Positions 17,484-26,589 of a stretch of 64,000 nucleotides of DNA are shown here, piece by piece. The notes below the pieces were generated by a model. The model searched no databases. It was not told the origin of the DNA and was given only the letters and a program-made list of their open reading frames with translations. The stretch is from QAMH01 sp900556425 (GTDB lineage: Bacteria > Actinomycetota > Coriobacteriia > Coriobacteriales > QAMH01): NCBI GenBank assembly GCA_902475535.1, contig CABRZR010000001.1, positions 62,001-126,000 on the forward strand, read 5' to 3'. The position numbers and the translations under genes were made by a program. Position 1 is the first letter of the stretch. The number at the start of each line of letters is the position of its first letter.

Positions 17484-18155
17484 TTAGCCAAGAGGCTTCT
17501 TTTGAGCTATGCCATTCCTTCGAGGCAACTTGATAGAAGCTGGTCCTGTTTTCCTATATACATATATGTTTCTCTCATATACCTCACTAATATATATATG
17601 TCTCTTCGAAACAAGTTCAAGTCCAAGCTTATCTGCAACTTCTTCGATTTGCTCAGGAGTTTGTTCCTCTTCCTTTCCACGAAGAGCTATAAGCTCTCCT
17701 CCTGGAACTAGGAGAGGTGTTGCAAGCTCCATTACAACGGGAAGAGAAGATACAGCACGTGCAATCACTGTTGTAAAGTGCTCCCCTACCTCACGAGCTA
17801 AGTCCTCACTCCTTAATCCCCGTGCTTTGATTTGATCACTTAAGGCAAGCTCTTCAATCATCTCCTGCACGGCTCTTGCTTTTTTTTGCACTGAATCGAT
17901 AAGAACACCTGTTCGCCCTGATGCAATTGCCAGGGGAACACCGGGAAATCCTCCTCCTGTACCGATATCGAGGAAATCTCCCTCCTGTCGAGAAAACTCA
18001 TCAAGACAAGAAAGGGAATCTTCTATATGGAGAAGCATTCCCTTTTCTTCGGTATCAATCCTCGTCAGATTGAGTTCTTTATTCTTTTCTATGACTAATG
18101 TGAGATACGACTGTATCTGTTGTTGTTTTCCTATATCGAGCGTATCGAAAATCAT
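17484..18155 (-). CDS. rsmG: 16S rRNA (guanine527-N7)-methyltransferase
   Basis: The 223-residue SAM-dependent methyltransferase modifies G527 of 16S rRNA in the 530 loop. Diagnostic parts are NLTRI near residue 30, the SAM motif FLDIGTGGGFPGVPLAIA, LIDSVQKKARAVQEM, ARGLRSED and VIARAVSSLPVVMELATPLL. The C-terminus carries extra basic residues (PRRNGIAQKK). Its ATG overlaps the jag stop in ATGA, so translation is coupled within the yidC-jag-rsmG operon. Confidence 0.95.
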   Translation of the reverse strand: MIFDTLDIGKQQQIQSYLTLVIEKNKELNLTRIDTEEKGMLLHIEDSLSCLDEFSRQEGDFLDIGTGGGFPGVPLAIASGRTGVLIDSVQKKARAVQEMIEELALSDQIKARGLRSEDLAREVGEHFTTVIARAVSSLPVVMELATPLLVPGGELIALRGKEEEQTPEQIEEVADKLGLELVSKRHIYISEVYERNIYVYRKTGPASIKLPRRNGIAQKKPLG

Positions 18156-18727
18156 GCGGGAGCTACAACAACATGCCTGTTCGGCTCTTCACCGACAGAG
18201 TAGGTCTCAACGCGCTCATCATCACGAAGAGCCATGTGCACGAGACGGCGCTCGTAGGGATTCATGGGACGCAGACTTACTTCCCTGTCCTGGCGATCAG
18301 CGCGTGAGGCAGCGGAATACGCGAGGGATTCAATCTTCTGACGCTGGCGATGCTTATAACTCTCTATGTCAATGGTGATGGGATATCTATATCCAAGCTT
18401 GCGGTTGGTTATATTGGAAACAAGCGTTTGGATGGCATCGAGCGTATGACCTCTTCTACCAATGAGAATGGCAAGGTCGCCGCCGACAACATCGAGGATG
18501 ATTTCCTGCTCATCACCCTCATATTCGTTAATTTCGGCTCCCTCGGCATCAAAGTGGGCGAGAATCGTACGCAAGACCTCTATTGCCGTATCTGCAACCT
18601 CATCAAGGTCCTCTTCGCTACGGACCTCGTCTTCTTCGGTTATTTCCTCGTCGATGTTGCCGTCGTCATCAATATCGACGGACTCTTCAACCTCGAGTTC
18701 TTCTTCGATCTCAAATTCCTCGCTCAT
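18152..18727 (-). CDS. jag: RNA-binding protein Jag/KhpB (KH + R3H domains)
   Basis: The protein has 191 residues. An unusually long acidic N-terminus (about residues 1-60, Glu/Asp-rich) precedes a KH domain with the IGRRGHTLDAIQTLVSNI loop and a C-terminal R3H domain with PMNPYERRLVHMAL. KhpB/Jag proteins bind RNA with KhpA and affect cell division and elongation in Gram-positive bacteria. The N-terminal Jag_N fold of Firmicutes is replaced by the acidic segment. GAGG precedes the ATG. It sits between yidC and rsmG, the canonical position. Confidence 0.94.
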   Translation of the reverse strand: MSEEFEIEEELEVEESVDIDDDGNIDEEITEEDEVRSEEDLDEVADTAIEVLRTILAHFDAEGAEINEYEGDEQEIILDVVGGDLAILIGRRGHTLDAIQTLVSNITNRKLGYRYPITIDIESYKHRQRQKIESLAYSAASRADRQDREVSLRPMNPYERRLVHMALRDDERVETYSVGEEPNRHVVVAPA

Positions 18728-18742
18728 GGTGCATCCTCTACT

Positions 18743-19513
18743 TTAGTGTTTCTTAGTAGGGCGCTTTTTCTTTTCACGACGCTCTACATTAACTTTAATA
18801 GGCTTTGCAGGAGCTGCTTCTTCCTTTTCTGCAGCTTCTTTCTTAAGAACACGCTGCGTAATAAGCTGCTGGACGAGTGCAAATCCAGAGGAAAGCGCCC
18901 AATACAGCATAACGCCAGCAGGCGAAATAAAAGCCATCCAGGTAAACATGATACCCATGATGCCCATCATCATGGTCATCTGACTTCTGTTCTGAGGGTT
19001 TTGCTTCATCTGCAGAATCATGGGTGTAACAGACAGGCCGATGAACAAAACCATCATGATGATATACGGAATGGAGTAGACAATGTCCTGATTAAAAGCA
19101 TCAGGTACCGTTTGAGTTAGATTCGGCAGAATGTTGTAGAAGCTAACGGAAAGTTCTCCACCAGCATACTGCCCAATCTTGTCGCGCAGAACCTGGAACA
19201 GGATGATGAAGATAGGCATCTGAATAAGCATCGGCAAGCAGCCGGCAAGAGGGTTAAAGCCCGTCTCCTGGTAGAGCTTTTGCATTTCCTGCTGAATCTT
19301 GACCTGATCGCCAGCATACAGCTTTTGAATCTCCTGCATTCTTGGCTGTACCTGTTGCATTTGGAAGCTGGACTTGAGTTGCTTCCTTTGGATAGGGAAG
19401 AGAAGCAGACGAATGATGAGAGTTACGATGATAATCGCAAGACCCCAGTCACCCACAAGCTTGGCGAGCTCGTAGAGCGCGGCTGCACAGCCGTTAAGAA
19501 TTCCATCCCACAT
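18743..19513 (-). CDS. yidC: Membrane protein insertase YidC
   Basis: The 256-residue short Gram-positive-type YidC (Oxa1 family) inserts membrane proteins with or without SecYEG. Segments: TM1 LAIIIVTLIIRLLLFP with the conserved hydrophilic-groove Arg, the cytoplasmic hairpin KSSFQMQQVQPRMQEIQKLY...YQETGFNPLAGCLPMLIQMPIFI, then three more TMs including MGIMFTWMAFISPAGVMLYWALSS. The tail is Lys-rich (REKKKRPTKKH), suited to ribosome binding. No lipoprotein signal is present. It follows yidD by 34 bp in the rpmH-to-rsmG run. Confidence 0.95.
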   Translation of the reverse strand: MWDGILNGCAAALYELAKLVGDWGLAIIIVTLIIRLLLFPIQRKQLKSSFQMQQVQPRMQEIQKLYAGDQVKIQQEMQKLYQETGFNPLAGCLPMLIQMPIFIILFQVLRDKIGQYAGGELSVSFYNILPNLTQTVPDAFNQDIVYSIPYIIMMVLFIGLSVTPMILQMKQNPQNRSQMTMMMGIMGIMFTWMAFISPAGVMLYWALSSGFALVQQLITQRVLKKEAAEKEEAAPAKPIKVNVERREKKKRPTKKH

Positions 19514-19547
19514 AAATACTAACCTCTCGACGGATAGTAATCACAAA

Positions 19548-19796
19548 TCACGGTACCGGATCATATCCACCTGGATGCCAAGGGTGGCAGCGACAGATTC
19601 GTTTAATCGCCATCCATGATCCCCTGATAAAACCATAGCGTTGAAGTGCAATCATAGCGTATTCAGAGCAGGTAGGCACGTACCGGCAGGAAGGAGGAAA
19701 CATCGGAGAGATATATTTCCGGTAAAAGCTCACCAGGGCGAGTGCCACACGTCGTGGAATCATACGTAGACAGTGTATGACTTTACCTGGGCTCAT
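19548..19796 (-). CDS. yidD: Membrane protein insertion efficiency factor YidD
   Basis: The 82-residue peripheral inner-membrane protein that helps YidC. It shows FYRKYISPMFPPSCRYVPTCSEYA and the C-terminal RICRCHPWHPGGYDPVP block, with all conserved cysteines. Its ATG lies inside rnpA (14-bp overlap), the usual tight coupling. Confidence 0.95.
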   Translation of the reverse strand: MSPGKVIHCLRMIPRRVALALVSFYRKYISPMFPPSCRYVPTCSEYAMIALQRYGFIRGSWMAIKRICRCHPWHPGGYDPVP

Positions 19797-20121
19797 CCAT
19801 GACTCCTAGTTTGAGAAGACTCTTTCTTGCCTGCTCAACTATCTCTTCGTGCCTCTTGTGTGCGACGGGCTTTCTCGCAAGGAACGCGACATCAAACCCT
19901 TTCCACGGAGCACCAAGACTACGCGCTACCTCACGCATAACGCGCTTGCAACGACTTCTGAAGGGAGCGGGACCAAGCTTTTTGCCAGCAATAAAAGCAC
20001 ATCTGCCAATAGTCCCTGCTTCATTCTCACAAACAAGAATTGTCATAGAAGACGAAGTAGAGCGCCTCCCCTGTGAGAAGAGACGCTCCACATCCTCTTT
20101 ACTCTTGATCGTGCCCTTCAT
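19783..20121 (-). CDS. rnpA: Ribonuclease P protein component
   Basis: The 112-residue basic protein subunit of RNase P, which trims tRNA 5' leaders. The RNR-like core is RCAFIAGKKLGPAPFRSRCKRVMREVARSL, followed by DVAFLARKPVAHKRHEEI. Standard RNRxKR appears here as RSRCKR. It lies between rpmH and yidD as in nearly all bacteria. Confidence 0.93.
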   Translation of the reverse strand: MKGTIKSKEDVERLFSQGRRSTSSSMTILVCENEAGTIGRCAFIAGKKLGPAPFRSRCKRVMREVARSLGAPWKGFDVAFLARKPVAHKRHEEIVEQARKSLLKLGVMDEPR

Positions 20122-20160
20122 GGGGTGTCAGTCCTCAAAATGAAGCTGACGAAGCCGGTA

Positions 20161-20295
20161 CTAGACCGTCAGGCACTTACGACCCTTTGCACGGCGTGCC
20201 TTGAGAACGTTACGACCACCACGCGTGGCCATACGAGAGCGAAAACCATGACATTTTGCGCGTTTACGTTTATTGGGCTGATAGGTACGCTTCAT
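20161..20295 (-). CDS. rpmH: Large ribosomal subunit protein bL34
   Basis: 44 residues: MKRTYQPNKRKRAKCHGF at the start, then RMATRGGRNVLKARRAKGRK, the full bL34 signature. AGGAGG sits 7 bp before the ATG. It is the first gene of the leftward run away from oriC. Confidence 0.97.
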   Translation of the reverse strand: MKRTYQPNKRKRAKCHGFRSRMATRGGRNVLKARRAKGRKCLTV

Positions 20296-20345
20296 TACAA
20301 TTCCTCCTAAGGGAAACTCCCTTATACTTCTCGATAAGCTTCGAA

Positions 20346-20375
20346 ATTGTAATATGGCTAAGAATGGCGAGTCAA
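20346..20375 (-). promoter_or_regulatory. rpmH promoter
   Basis: On the minus strand TTGACT (20370-20375) and TACAAT (20346-20351) are spaced 18 bp apart, about 50 bp before the rpmH start. Confidence 0.65.
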
Positions 20376-20379
20376 GAAA

Positions 20380-20925
20380 TTTTTACGATTCAATTCAATC
20401 ACTATAAACCCCTGTGAACAGGTGCTTTGACTTATTCCCAAGTTATTCACATTCTCTGTGCGTGCCTTTGTTGAAACTGTGGATAACTAGCTAGTTTCTA
20501 CACACTTATATGGTGTTTTCCCCACCCCATGAGCCTTTTTCCTCTCTTTTCGCCTTTTTACCTATCATTTTCCAGAGATACACATCTTCTTTCCTCAATG
20601 AGATAAAGGTTTTCCACATCGAAGAACATCTGTACGTGTAAAACTAATCGTTTCTTTTTCTCTGTACTGCGTTTTTCAACTTGACATCAGTTTTCCATTC
20701 ATTTTTCCCCGTTCCTTTTTCCAGTTTTCCCTGATTTATCAACATAGGTGGAAAATAATGTGTATAACTATGAAAACACCTGATAAACTATGTGAAAAGT
20801 TTTTCATTTCGTGTGGTAAAAATTTGGTTTCGTGCGGTTATTTGCTACCCTAACCTCTTGTCAATGGTGGTTTTGTTTGTGGATAACTGCCGGTTTCCAT
20901 AAATGATGAAAAGGAACAGCTAGAC
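20380..20925. other. oriC: Origin of replication oriC (AT-rich, DnaA boxes)
   Basis: This long AT-rich non-coding stretch lies between rpmH and the dnaA operon. Perfect TTATNCACA DnaA boxes lie at 20443-20451 (TTATTCACA), 20478-20486 (minus strand, TTATCCACA), 20759-20767 (minus, TTATACACA) and 20878-20886 (minus, TTATCCACA). One-mismatch boxes lie at 20432 (TTATTCCCA) and 20736 (TTATCAACA). T-runs at 20520-20740 are candidate unwinding sequence. Gene order on both sides is that of a classical oriC. Confidence 0.93.
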
Positions 20926-21678
20926 GTGGGAAACCTCGAAACTGACATCCCTGCGCTCACCCCTACGCGCATCGCGATATACGATGATCTTCTCGCAGCA
21001 CCCCGCGTCATTGATATAGAGCCAACGGACATCTCTCAATACATAGAGGAGATTGCATCCAAAACATATGAGCTGGCTCAGCAGAAGGGCAGTTCCATCC
21101 CCTATACCGTCATCAAGGAAGTCTGCGAGAACTTCATCCACGCCCAGTTCCGCGACCCCTGTATTTCGATTCTCGATAACGGAAACACGATCAAATTCAC
21201 CGACCAGGGTCCGGGCATTGCCGATAAACAGCGTGCTCAGCTTCCCGGTTTTACCTCGGCAACTACTGAGATGCGCAAATATATACGTGGAGTCGGTTCA
21301 GGTTTGCCAACGGTAAAGGACTACCTGCGTTTTTCGAATGGTCGTCTCATCATAGAAGACAACATCAAAGAGGGTACGGTCGTCACGATTCAAATCGACA
21401 AGAGCGCTCCGCAGGCAACTCCCGTTGTGTATCGCGAGATGCCAAGCCAGGAGAAAAACGCAGACCATAACCTTTCGGAACGAGAATACAATATTCTCAT
21501 CCTGGCCCAGGAGATGGGCCTCATCGGACCGACGGAAGTCGAGCAGAACCTCGATATAAGCCTCTCGACAGGGCACCGCGCCCTCAACAAGCTCGAGAAG
21601 ATGGGACTTCTTCAGAAGACCGAGGGTGGAAAGAAGAGAATGCTGACCGATCAGGGCCTGGCATTCCTGAGCAGATAG
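20926..21678 (+). CDS. GHKL ATPase (anti-sigma/RsbW-like) with C-terminal winged helix, upstream of dnaA
   Basis: The protein has 250 residues. Residues 60-170 form a GHKL ATP-binding domain: the N box is EVCENFIHAQF (Glu and Asn as in SpoIIAB/RsbW), the G1 box is DQGPGIADK and the G2 box is GVGSGLPTVKDYL. Residues 185-250 form a winged helix (LSEREYNILILAQEMG, STGHRALNKLEKMGLLQKTEGGKKRMLT). There is no sensor or His-phosphotransfer region. GTG start with AAGGA about 10 bp upstream. It ends 10 bp before dnaA, so the two are almost surely co-transcribed from the oriC region. This suggests a nucleotide-sensing regulator of dnaA or of itself. I know no named homologue. Confidence 0.8.
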   Translation: MGNLETDIPALTPTRIAIYDDLLAAPRVIDIEPTDISQYIEEIASKTYELAQQKGSSIPYTVIKEVCENFIHAQFRDPCISILDNGNTIKFTDQGPGIADKQRAQLPGFTSATTEMRKYIRGVGSGLPTVKDYLRFSNGRLIIEDNIKEGTVVTIQIDKSAPQATPVVYREMPSQEKNADHNLSEREYNILILAQEMGLIGPTEVEQNLDISLSTGHRALNKLEKMGLLQKTEGGKKRMLTDQGLAFLSR

Positions 21679-21688
21679 GGTTTTTGAG

Positions 21689-23182
21689 ATGGACAAAGAC
21701 GAAATCTGGAGCAAGACACTCGCCCTCCTTCTCGAAAATACGGACGAGGAGGATCCAAAGACCGTCTTTCTGAACCTCCTCACTCCCGTCGGAGTCTTTG
21801 GGGATCAATTCGTCTTGCTTGCAGAGAGCACGCCCGTCGAATCATGGGTAAGGAAAAACTACCTTGGAGAGATGCAGGAAAAGCTTCTTCAGGTCACCGG
21901 CACCCCAATAAGCATCGGGTTGGGTGTTAACACGCAAAAGGACGCACCCCAACAGCAAGCGACAAATACGCAGGTCACAGCAACACAAGAACCAATGCAG
22001 CAAACAGAGCCTGACTGGATGAACCAGTTCGTCGACCCGTCGAGCATTTCGAACCAGGCTCAATCCTCGACCATGCCCGCAGCCGAGGAGGCAGGGCGTG
22101 TAGGAGGAGAATACGCTTCCTCTCCCACAAGCGGAGAGGAAGCACTCTTCTCAAAGTGCACCTTCGACACCTTCGTCGTGGGCAAATCAAACGAGTTTGC
22201 CCGTGGCGCTGCCCTCGCTGTCGCAGAGCAACCGGGAATCGCATATAACCCGCTTTTCATCTACGGAAACTCGGGCTTGGGAAAGACCCATTTGCTCGTC
22301 GCAATCGCAAACTACGCGATGCAAAACTTCCCGCGTATGGCTACACGATACGTATCGGCCAACAAGTTCCTCAACGATTACGTCGAGGCCACGCAGCGTA
22401 ACCAATGGGGAACCTTCAACAGCAAGTATCACCAGGTAGACATCTTGCTTGTCGATGACGTCCAATACCTCGAAGGTAAGGACGAAACCATCAATCAGCT
22501 GTTCAACATCTTCAACGAGATGACCAATCGCAACAAGCAAATCGTGCTCTCCGCAGATCGTGCTCCAAAAGACATCGACATGGACGATCGCATGCGCTCG
22601 CGCTTCATCTCGGGTCTGCTCGCAGACATCAAACCACCAGATTACGAGACGCGCCTGGCCATCTTGAAAAACTACCTCTCGCGCGTGAACCAACACACGA
22701 GCTTCTACGGAAACATCCCCGATGACGTGCTCGGATACCTTGCAGAGGTTGCGACTTCAAACATCAGGGAGATGGAAGGCGCCATCACGCGTCTCGTGAG
22801 CAACATGACGTTGCTGAAGAAGAACAGCATCAGCATCGAGGAAGCTCAGGAGCTGCTCCAGGATTTCTTCCCGACCATACAAGACAAGCAAATCGACATC
22901 GCGCTCATCCAAAGCGAGGTGGAGCGCTTCTTCAAGATTTCGCACGAGGACATGATTTCGGGAAAGCGCTCGAAGGGCATCACGACCCCGCGCCACATCG
23001 CAATTTACCTCTCCCGCTACATGACGGAAGAGTCCCTCGAGTCAATCGGAAAGAAGTTCGGGGGGCGTGACCACACGACGGTCATGCACAGCGTAAACAA
23101 GATAGAGCGAGACCAGAAAGACAATCGGATACTATTCGACCAGCTCGAGCAGCTGACTTTGATCATCCAGGAACGTTGTTAA
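21689..23182 (+). CDS. dnaA: Chromosomal replication initiator protein DnaA
   Basis: The 497-residue initiator ATPase binds TTATNCACA boxes and opens oriC. Domain I is residues 1-75, a Gln/Thr/Ser-rich linker covers about 80-150, and the AAA+ domain III starts at TFDTFVVGKSNEFA with Walker A GNSGLGKTH (193-201), Walker B LLVDDVQ and the sensor SADRAPKDI. Domain IV holds the DNA-binding signature KFGGRDHTTVMHSVNKI. It is the second gene of an operon started by the GHKL-ATPase gene, an uncommon arrangement. Confidence 0.97.
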   Translation: MDKDEIWSKTLALLLENTDEEDPKTVFLNLLTPVGVFGDQFVLLAESTPVESWVRKNYLGEMQEKLLQVTGTPISIGLGVNTQKDAPQQQATNTQVTATQEPMQQTEPDWMNQFVDPSSISNQAQSSTMPAAEEAGRVGGEYASSPTSGEEALFSKCTFDTFVVGKSNEFARGAALAVAEQPGIAYNPLFIYGNSGLGKTHLLVAIANYAMQNFPRMATRYVSANKFLNDYVEATQRNQWGTFNSKYHQVDILLVDDVQYLEGKDETINQLFNIFNEMTNRNKQIVLSADRAPKDIDMDDRMRSRFISGLLADIKPPDYETRLAILKNYLSRVNQHTSFYGNIPDDVLGYLAEVATSNIREMEGAITRLVSNMTLLKKNSISIEEAQELLQDFFPTIQDKQIDIALIQSEVERFFKISHEDMISGKRSKGITTPRHIAIYLSRYMTEESLESIGKKFGGRDHTTVMHSVNKIERDQKDNRILFDQLEQLTLIIQERC

Positions 23183-23408
23183 CGTGGATAACCCCGTAGA
23201 AAACCAGTGAATAGAAGGTTGAGGAACTCTTGATAAGTTTTACCCGCTAAAATGTCTGTTGATAACGCAATCGGTTTTCGACAAGAAACGTCAATCGGAA
23301 AAGAGGGGCTGAACTGGTAGAAAAGAAGTTTTCCACTAATTCACCTGTCTTATTATGATTATTAGATATATATAAATAAGAACTAATAATAATAGGGGAG
23401 AGAGCAAC
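23183..23408. other. dnaA-dnaN intergenic region with a DnaA-box-like site
   Basis: This AT-rich 226 bp has a one-mismatch DnaA box on the minus strand at 23183-23191 (CGTGGATAA) and AT-only runs at 23350-23395. It could be part of a bipartite origin or only the dnaN promoter region (AATAATAATAGGGGAG before the start). Confidence 0.5.
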
Positions 23409-24509
23409 GTGAAATTCAGAATCTCAAAGGACGACCTTCTGAACGCCATTAACACCGTATCAAAGGGCATGTCGTCGCGGTCAACACTTCCCATTCTCTC
23501 GGGCATCCTGCTCGAGACCACCGATCAGGGCAAACTCGTCTTCCAGACGACCGATCTCGAAATCTCGATCAAACACGCCACCAACGCAAACATCGAGGAG
23601 CCCGGTCGTTGCGTCATTCCCGGCAAGCTGCTCGCGGACATCGTCAAGAGCCTCCCCGACGCATCTATCGAGGTCAGCACCCAAGACGAGCAGGCACACA
23701 TCACCTGCCTCGACTCGTCCTTCACGCTCTCTGCACTCAATCCTGCGGATTTCCCCTACTTCCCGCAGGTCAACCCCTCGACAACCATCGTGCTTCCCCC
23801 CGCGGAGCTTGCCGATGCCGTGCGCTGCGTTGGCAAGGCAGTCTCGCGTGACGAGTCCCGCATTATCCTCACTGGTATCTTCTTCGCCGTCAAAGACGGT
23901 GTCGTGACGCTTGCCGCAACGGACTCGTACCGCCTTGCCGTGGCGGAGATTCCCGTTCCCAACTCCGACGTCAACGACTTTTCCGCCATCATTCCCGGCA
24001 AGACCTTCGACGAAGTCTGCCGTCTGGCACTCTCGAGTGATTCCGTCTCGGTCGGATTCTCCGAAAACCAGGTTCTCATCACCTTCGGCGAGACGATCTT
24101 CGTGAGCCGAAAAATCGAGGGTACCTACCCCAATTACAAGCAGCTCATTCCCGCCGATCACGAGGTGTCGATTCAGGCGGATTCGCAGGCGCTCATCACC
24201 GCCATCAAGCGCGTCGCAATCCTCGCGCAGTCTCACACCCCCATCAGGTTCCAATTCTCTGCCGAGGGTCAAAACGTCACCATCTCCGCTAACACCGCAG
24301 ATGTCGGTGGGGCATCCGAGGTCGTCGGTGCCGAGGTAGATGGCCCGAGCATGGAGATCGCCTTCAACCACCAGTACATCCTCGACGGACTCAACATGAT
24401 CAAGGGCGACGTGCTTATCGAGCTGCAGTCCTCACTCAAGCCCGGCATCCTCAAGAGCGTCGACAAGGAAGACTTCCTGTACCTCGCCATGCCCGTCCGC
24501 CTGAACTAA
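23409..24509 (+). CDS. dnaN: DNA polymerase III beta sliding clamp
   Basis: The 366-residue dimeric ring clamp tethers polymerase and repair proteins to DNA. Three repeated clamp folds are seen: MKFRISKDDLLNAINTVSKGM at the start, LPEILSG-like TLPILSGILLET, the middle RIILTGIFFAVKDG, and the C-terminal LIELQSSLKPGILKS and YLAMPVRLN ending. GTG start with GGGGAGAG 7 bp upstream. It is 21 bp upstream of recF. Confidence 0.97.
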   Translation: MKFRISKDDLLNAINTVSKGMSSRSTLPILSGILLETTDQGKLVFQTTDLEISIKHATNANIEEPGRCVIPGKLLADIVKSLPDASIEVSTQDEQAHITCLDSSFTLSALNPADFPYFPQVNPSTTIVLPPAELADAVRCVGKAVSRDESRIILTGIFFAVKDGVVTLAATDSYRLAVAEIPVPNSDVNDFSAIIPGKTFDEVCRLALSSDSVSVGFSENQVLITFGETIFVSRKIEGTYPNYKQLIPADHEVSIQADSQALITAIKRVAILAQSHTPIRFQFSAEGQNVTISANTADVGGASEVVGAEVDGPSMEIAFNHQYILDGLNMIKGDVLIELQSSLKPGILKSVDKEDFLYLAMPVRLN

Positions 24510-24530
24510 CGACTGGTCTTCACTCGCACG

Positions 24531-25697
24531 ATGGCGCTCAAGATCACAAGCATCACCCTCGACAACATACGAGGGTATAAGCACCTGTCCCTTGATGAGC
24601 TGGGCAACCTCGTCATCATCGTGGGGCCAAATGCCGTTGGTAAGACAAACGTCATCGAGGTGATACAGCTCCTCACCTCCGCATCATCCTTTCGCAAGCC
24701 CTCGTGGACGGAGCTCGTTTCCTGGGATAATCGGCAAGGTTACGCTCTCATCCATCTAGAGGAAGACAAGCGACACCTCGAGCATCGCCTTGTCGTATCC
24801 GAAAACGACCATCTCTACGAAGTCAACGGAAAGAAGAAAACACCTGCGGCAATTCGCGGTTCCCTTCCCTGCGTGCTGTTCATTCCCGATGACCTTCAGC
24901 TCATCAAGGCATCCTCTGCCCGTCGCCGCGATGCCATCGACGCCCTTGCCGTGCAGCTTTCGAAGAACTACTCCTCGCTCAAGAGCGACTATCAGCAAGC
25001 ACTCAAACAGCGAAACCTCCTCTTAAAAGAGGGTATTCACGAGGGGTCGCTCTTCGATTCCTGGGACGAGTCCTTCTCCGTTCACGGCGCACGTCTTTGC
25101 CTTGCCCGCTGGCGGCTCTTCGACCGCCTTTTTGCGCGCATGACCACGATCTACGGCGATGTTGTTCCCCAAGAGCGCCTTGCGGCTCGTTACATTCCTT
25201 CATGGGAACGATTCGATAGCGAACAACGCCAGGTTGGCGATATCGACCAGTACCAACCTGGCGACGACTCATCGGCCCTCACCCTCGAGGAGCTCCAGAG
25301 AGAGCTCCTCGAACAATCGCAATCCCTGGCGGAGGTGGAGCTTCGTCGTGGGATATCGCTCGTAGGTCCCCACAAGGACGAGATGGCCTTCTTCATCAAT
25401 GAGAGAAACGCCCGCCTTTTTGCTTCCCAAGGGCAACAGCGCACAATCGTTCTCGTGATGAAACTCGCTTGTGTCGAGCTTGTCAACGAGCTTATGGGAA
25501 CTGAACCCGTCCTTCTCCTCGACGATGTCATGTCCGAACTCGACGAGAAACATCGCAACGCTCTCACGGCCTTCATCGAGAAAAACGTCCAGACCTTCAT
25601 CACCACGACAAACCTTGACTACTTTTCCCCTGACATTCTCGATCACGCCACCATCGTGCGCGTGCCTATTGAGGGCACGCGCCACGAATACCGGTGA
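24531..25697 (+). CDS. recF: DNA replication/repair protein RecF
   Basis: The 388-residue SMC-like ATPase loads RecA at gaps through RecOR. The N-terminal LDNIRGYKHLSLDELGNLVIIVGPNAVGKTN contains Walker A. The signature helix RGISLVGPHKDEM and Walker B LLLDDVMSELDEKHR follow near the end. Length matches the family. No clear Shine-Dalgarno is present; translation may be coupled to dnaN. Confidence 0.95.
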   Translation: MALKITSITLDNIRGYKHLSLDELGNLVIIVGPNAVGKTNVIEVIQLLTSASSFRKPSWTELVSWDNRQGYALIHLEEDKRHLEHRLVVSENDHLYEVNGKKKTPAAIRGSLPCVLFIPDDLQLIKASSARRRDAIDALAVQLSKNYSSLKSDYQQALKQRNLLLKEGIHEGSLFDSWDESFSVHGARLCLARWRLFDRLFARMTTIYGDVVPQERLAARYIPSWERFDSEQRQVGDIDQYQPGDDSSALTLEELQRELLEQSQSLAEVELRRGISLVGPHKDEMAFFINERNARLFASQGQQRTIVLVMKLACVELVNELMGTEPVLLLDDVMSELDEKHRNALTAFIEKNVQTFITTTNLDYFSPDILDHATIVRVPIEGTRHEYR

Positions 25698-25828
25698 GAA
25701 AGCGATCCTTGTCTTGTCCGACCCGTCCCCTAACCACAGTCGAGAAATCTCCACCGATGCAGCACCCTTTGATGCGTTATAGTGAACCAAGCACCTAAAC
25801 GAACATAAACATGGCATGGGGGTGTGTG

Positions 25829-26407
25829 ATGACGGGGTATGACATCGGTTCGGAAATAGAGGGAGTCGTCCGTTCCCTCCAGCGTAACAACCCCGACCTT
25901 TCCGCGACGGCGCGCGTAAAACGCGCCTGGAACCTATCCGTCGACAAGCGCATTGCCGAGCATGTCACTGCCGTTTTCGTCGTACCCAATACCGCTGCGA
26001 GCGAAGTCATCGTATACGTCGACAGCTCTATTTGGGCGACAGAGCTCAACATGCAGTCAGAACTCCTGCGCCTCAACCTCAACATAGAGCTCAACAAAGA
26101 TGCCGATGAGCCTTCCAATGTCATGAGAAAGGCCGAGCAAGTCGAGAAGCTCACCTTTAAGGTCTCGAAGGAGCAGTATGCCGCCCGCGATCGCCGTCTT
26201 ACGACGCTCCAGCTCCTCGAAGCCGAGGATGAGGATTACCGCAAGGCCCAGCCTGTCGCGCTAGACGAAGAAGAGCTCTCGGGTCTTGAGGAAGCGCTCT
26301 CCCACATCGAGAATGACCAACTTCGCGATACCGCCTATGCCGCCGCCAAGGCAAATCTCGAATGGCAAAAGGGTGTCGACAGTTTCAGGAACCAACGTCC
26401 GGCATAA
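25829..26407 (+). CDS. DUF721 family protein (DciA-like)
   Basis: The protein has 192 residues. A KH-like DUF721 core covers about residues 10-110: SLQRNNPDLSATARVKRAWNLSVDKRIAEHV then VIVYVDSSIWATELNMQSELLRLNLN. A charged helical C-terminus follows. DciA, the characterised DUF721 protein, loads or assists the replicative helicase in bacteria lacking DnaC or DnaI, and the gene typically follows recF in Actinobacteria as here. The start is taken as ATG 25829 because GGGGGTG lies 5 bp upstream; ATG 25811 has no such signal. Confidence 0.85.
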   Translation: MTGYDIGSEIEGVVRSLQRNNPDLSATARVKRAWNLSVDKRIAEHVTAVFVVPNTAASEVIVYVDSSIWATELNMQSELLRLNLNIELNKDADEPSNVMRKAEQVEKLTFKVSKEQYAARDRRLTTLQLLEAEDEDYRKAQPVALDEEELSGLEEALSHIENDQLRDTAYAAAKANLEWQKGVDSFRNQRPA

Positions 26408-26408
26408 A

Positions 26409-26439
26409 ATGAGACAGTTGCTCAGAGCAACTGTCTCAT
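26409..26439 (+). terminator. Family B hairpin after the DUF721 gene
   Basis: Perfect 15-bp arms (ATGAGACAGTTGCTC and its complement) around one central A, starting 1 bp past the TAA. A-run before and TATTCTT after make it a likely terminator. Identical arms occur at 42322 and 63921. Confidence 0.8.
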
Positions 26440-26446
26440 ATTCTTG

Positions 26447-26482
26447 ACCAGACAGTTCCGCTCCGGCGACTTTTGTCTGGTT
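26447..26482. repeat. Family C hairpin
   Basis: ACCAGACA and TGTCTGGT arms (with CTTTTGTCTGG on the right) around a CCGCTCCGGCG centre, directly after the family B hairpin upstream of gyrB. Confidence 0.65.
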
Positions 26483-26589
26483 CCCATAATTTCCACATCT
26501 TCTACTGCTTATGATGAGACGATTTAAGCCCTCATAAGCCCTCAAAACACTTACTGTGGTGGTTACCCCCATACATGGAGCCGAAAAGC

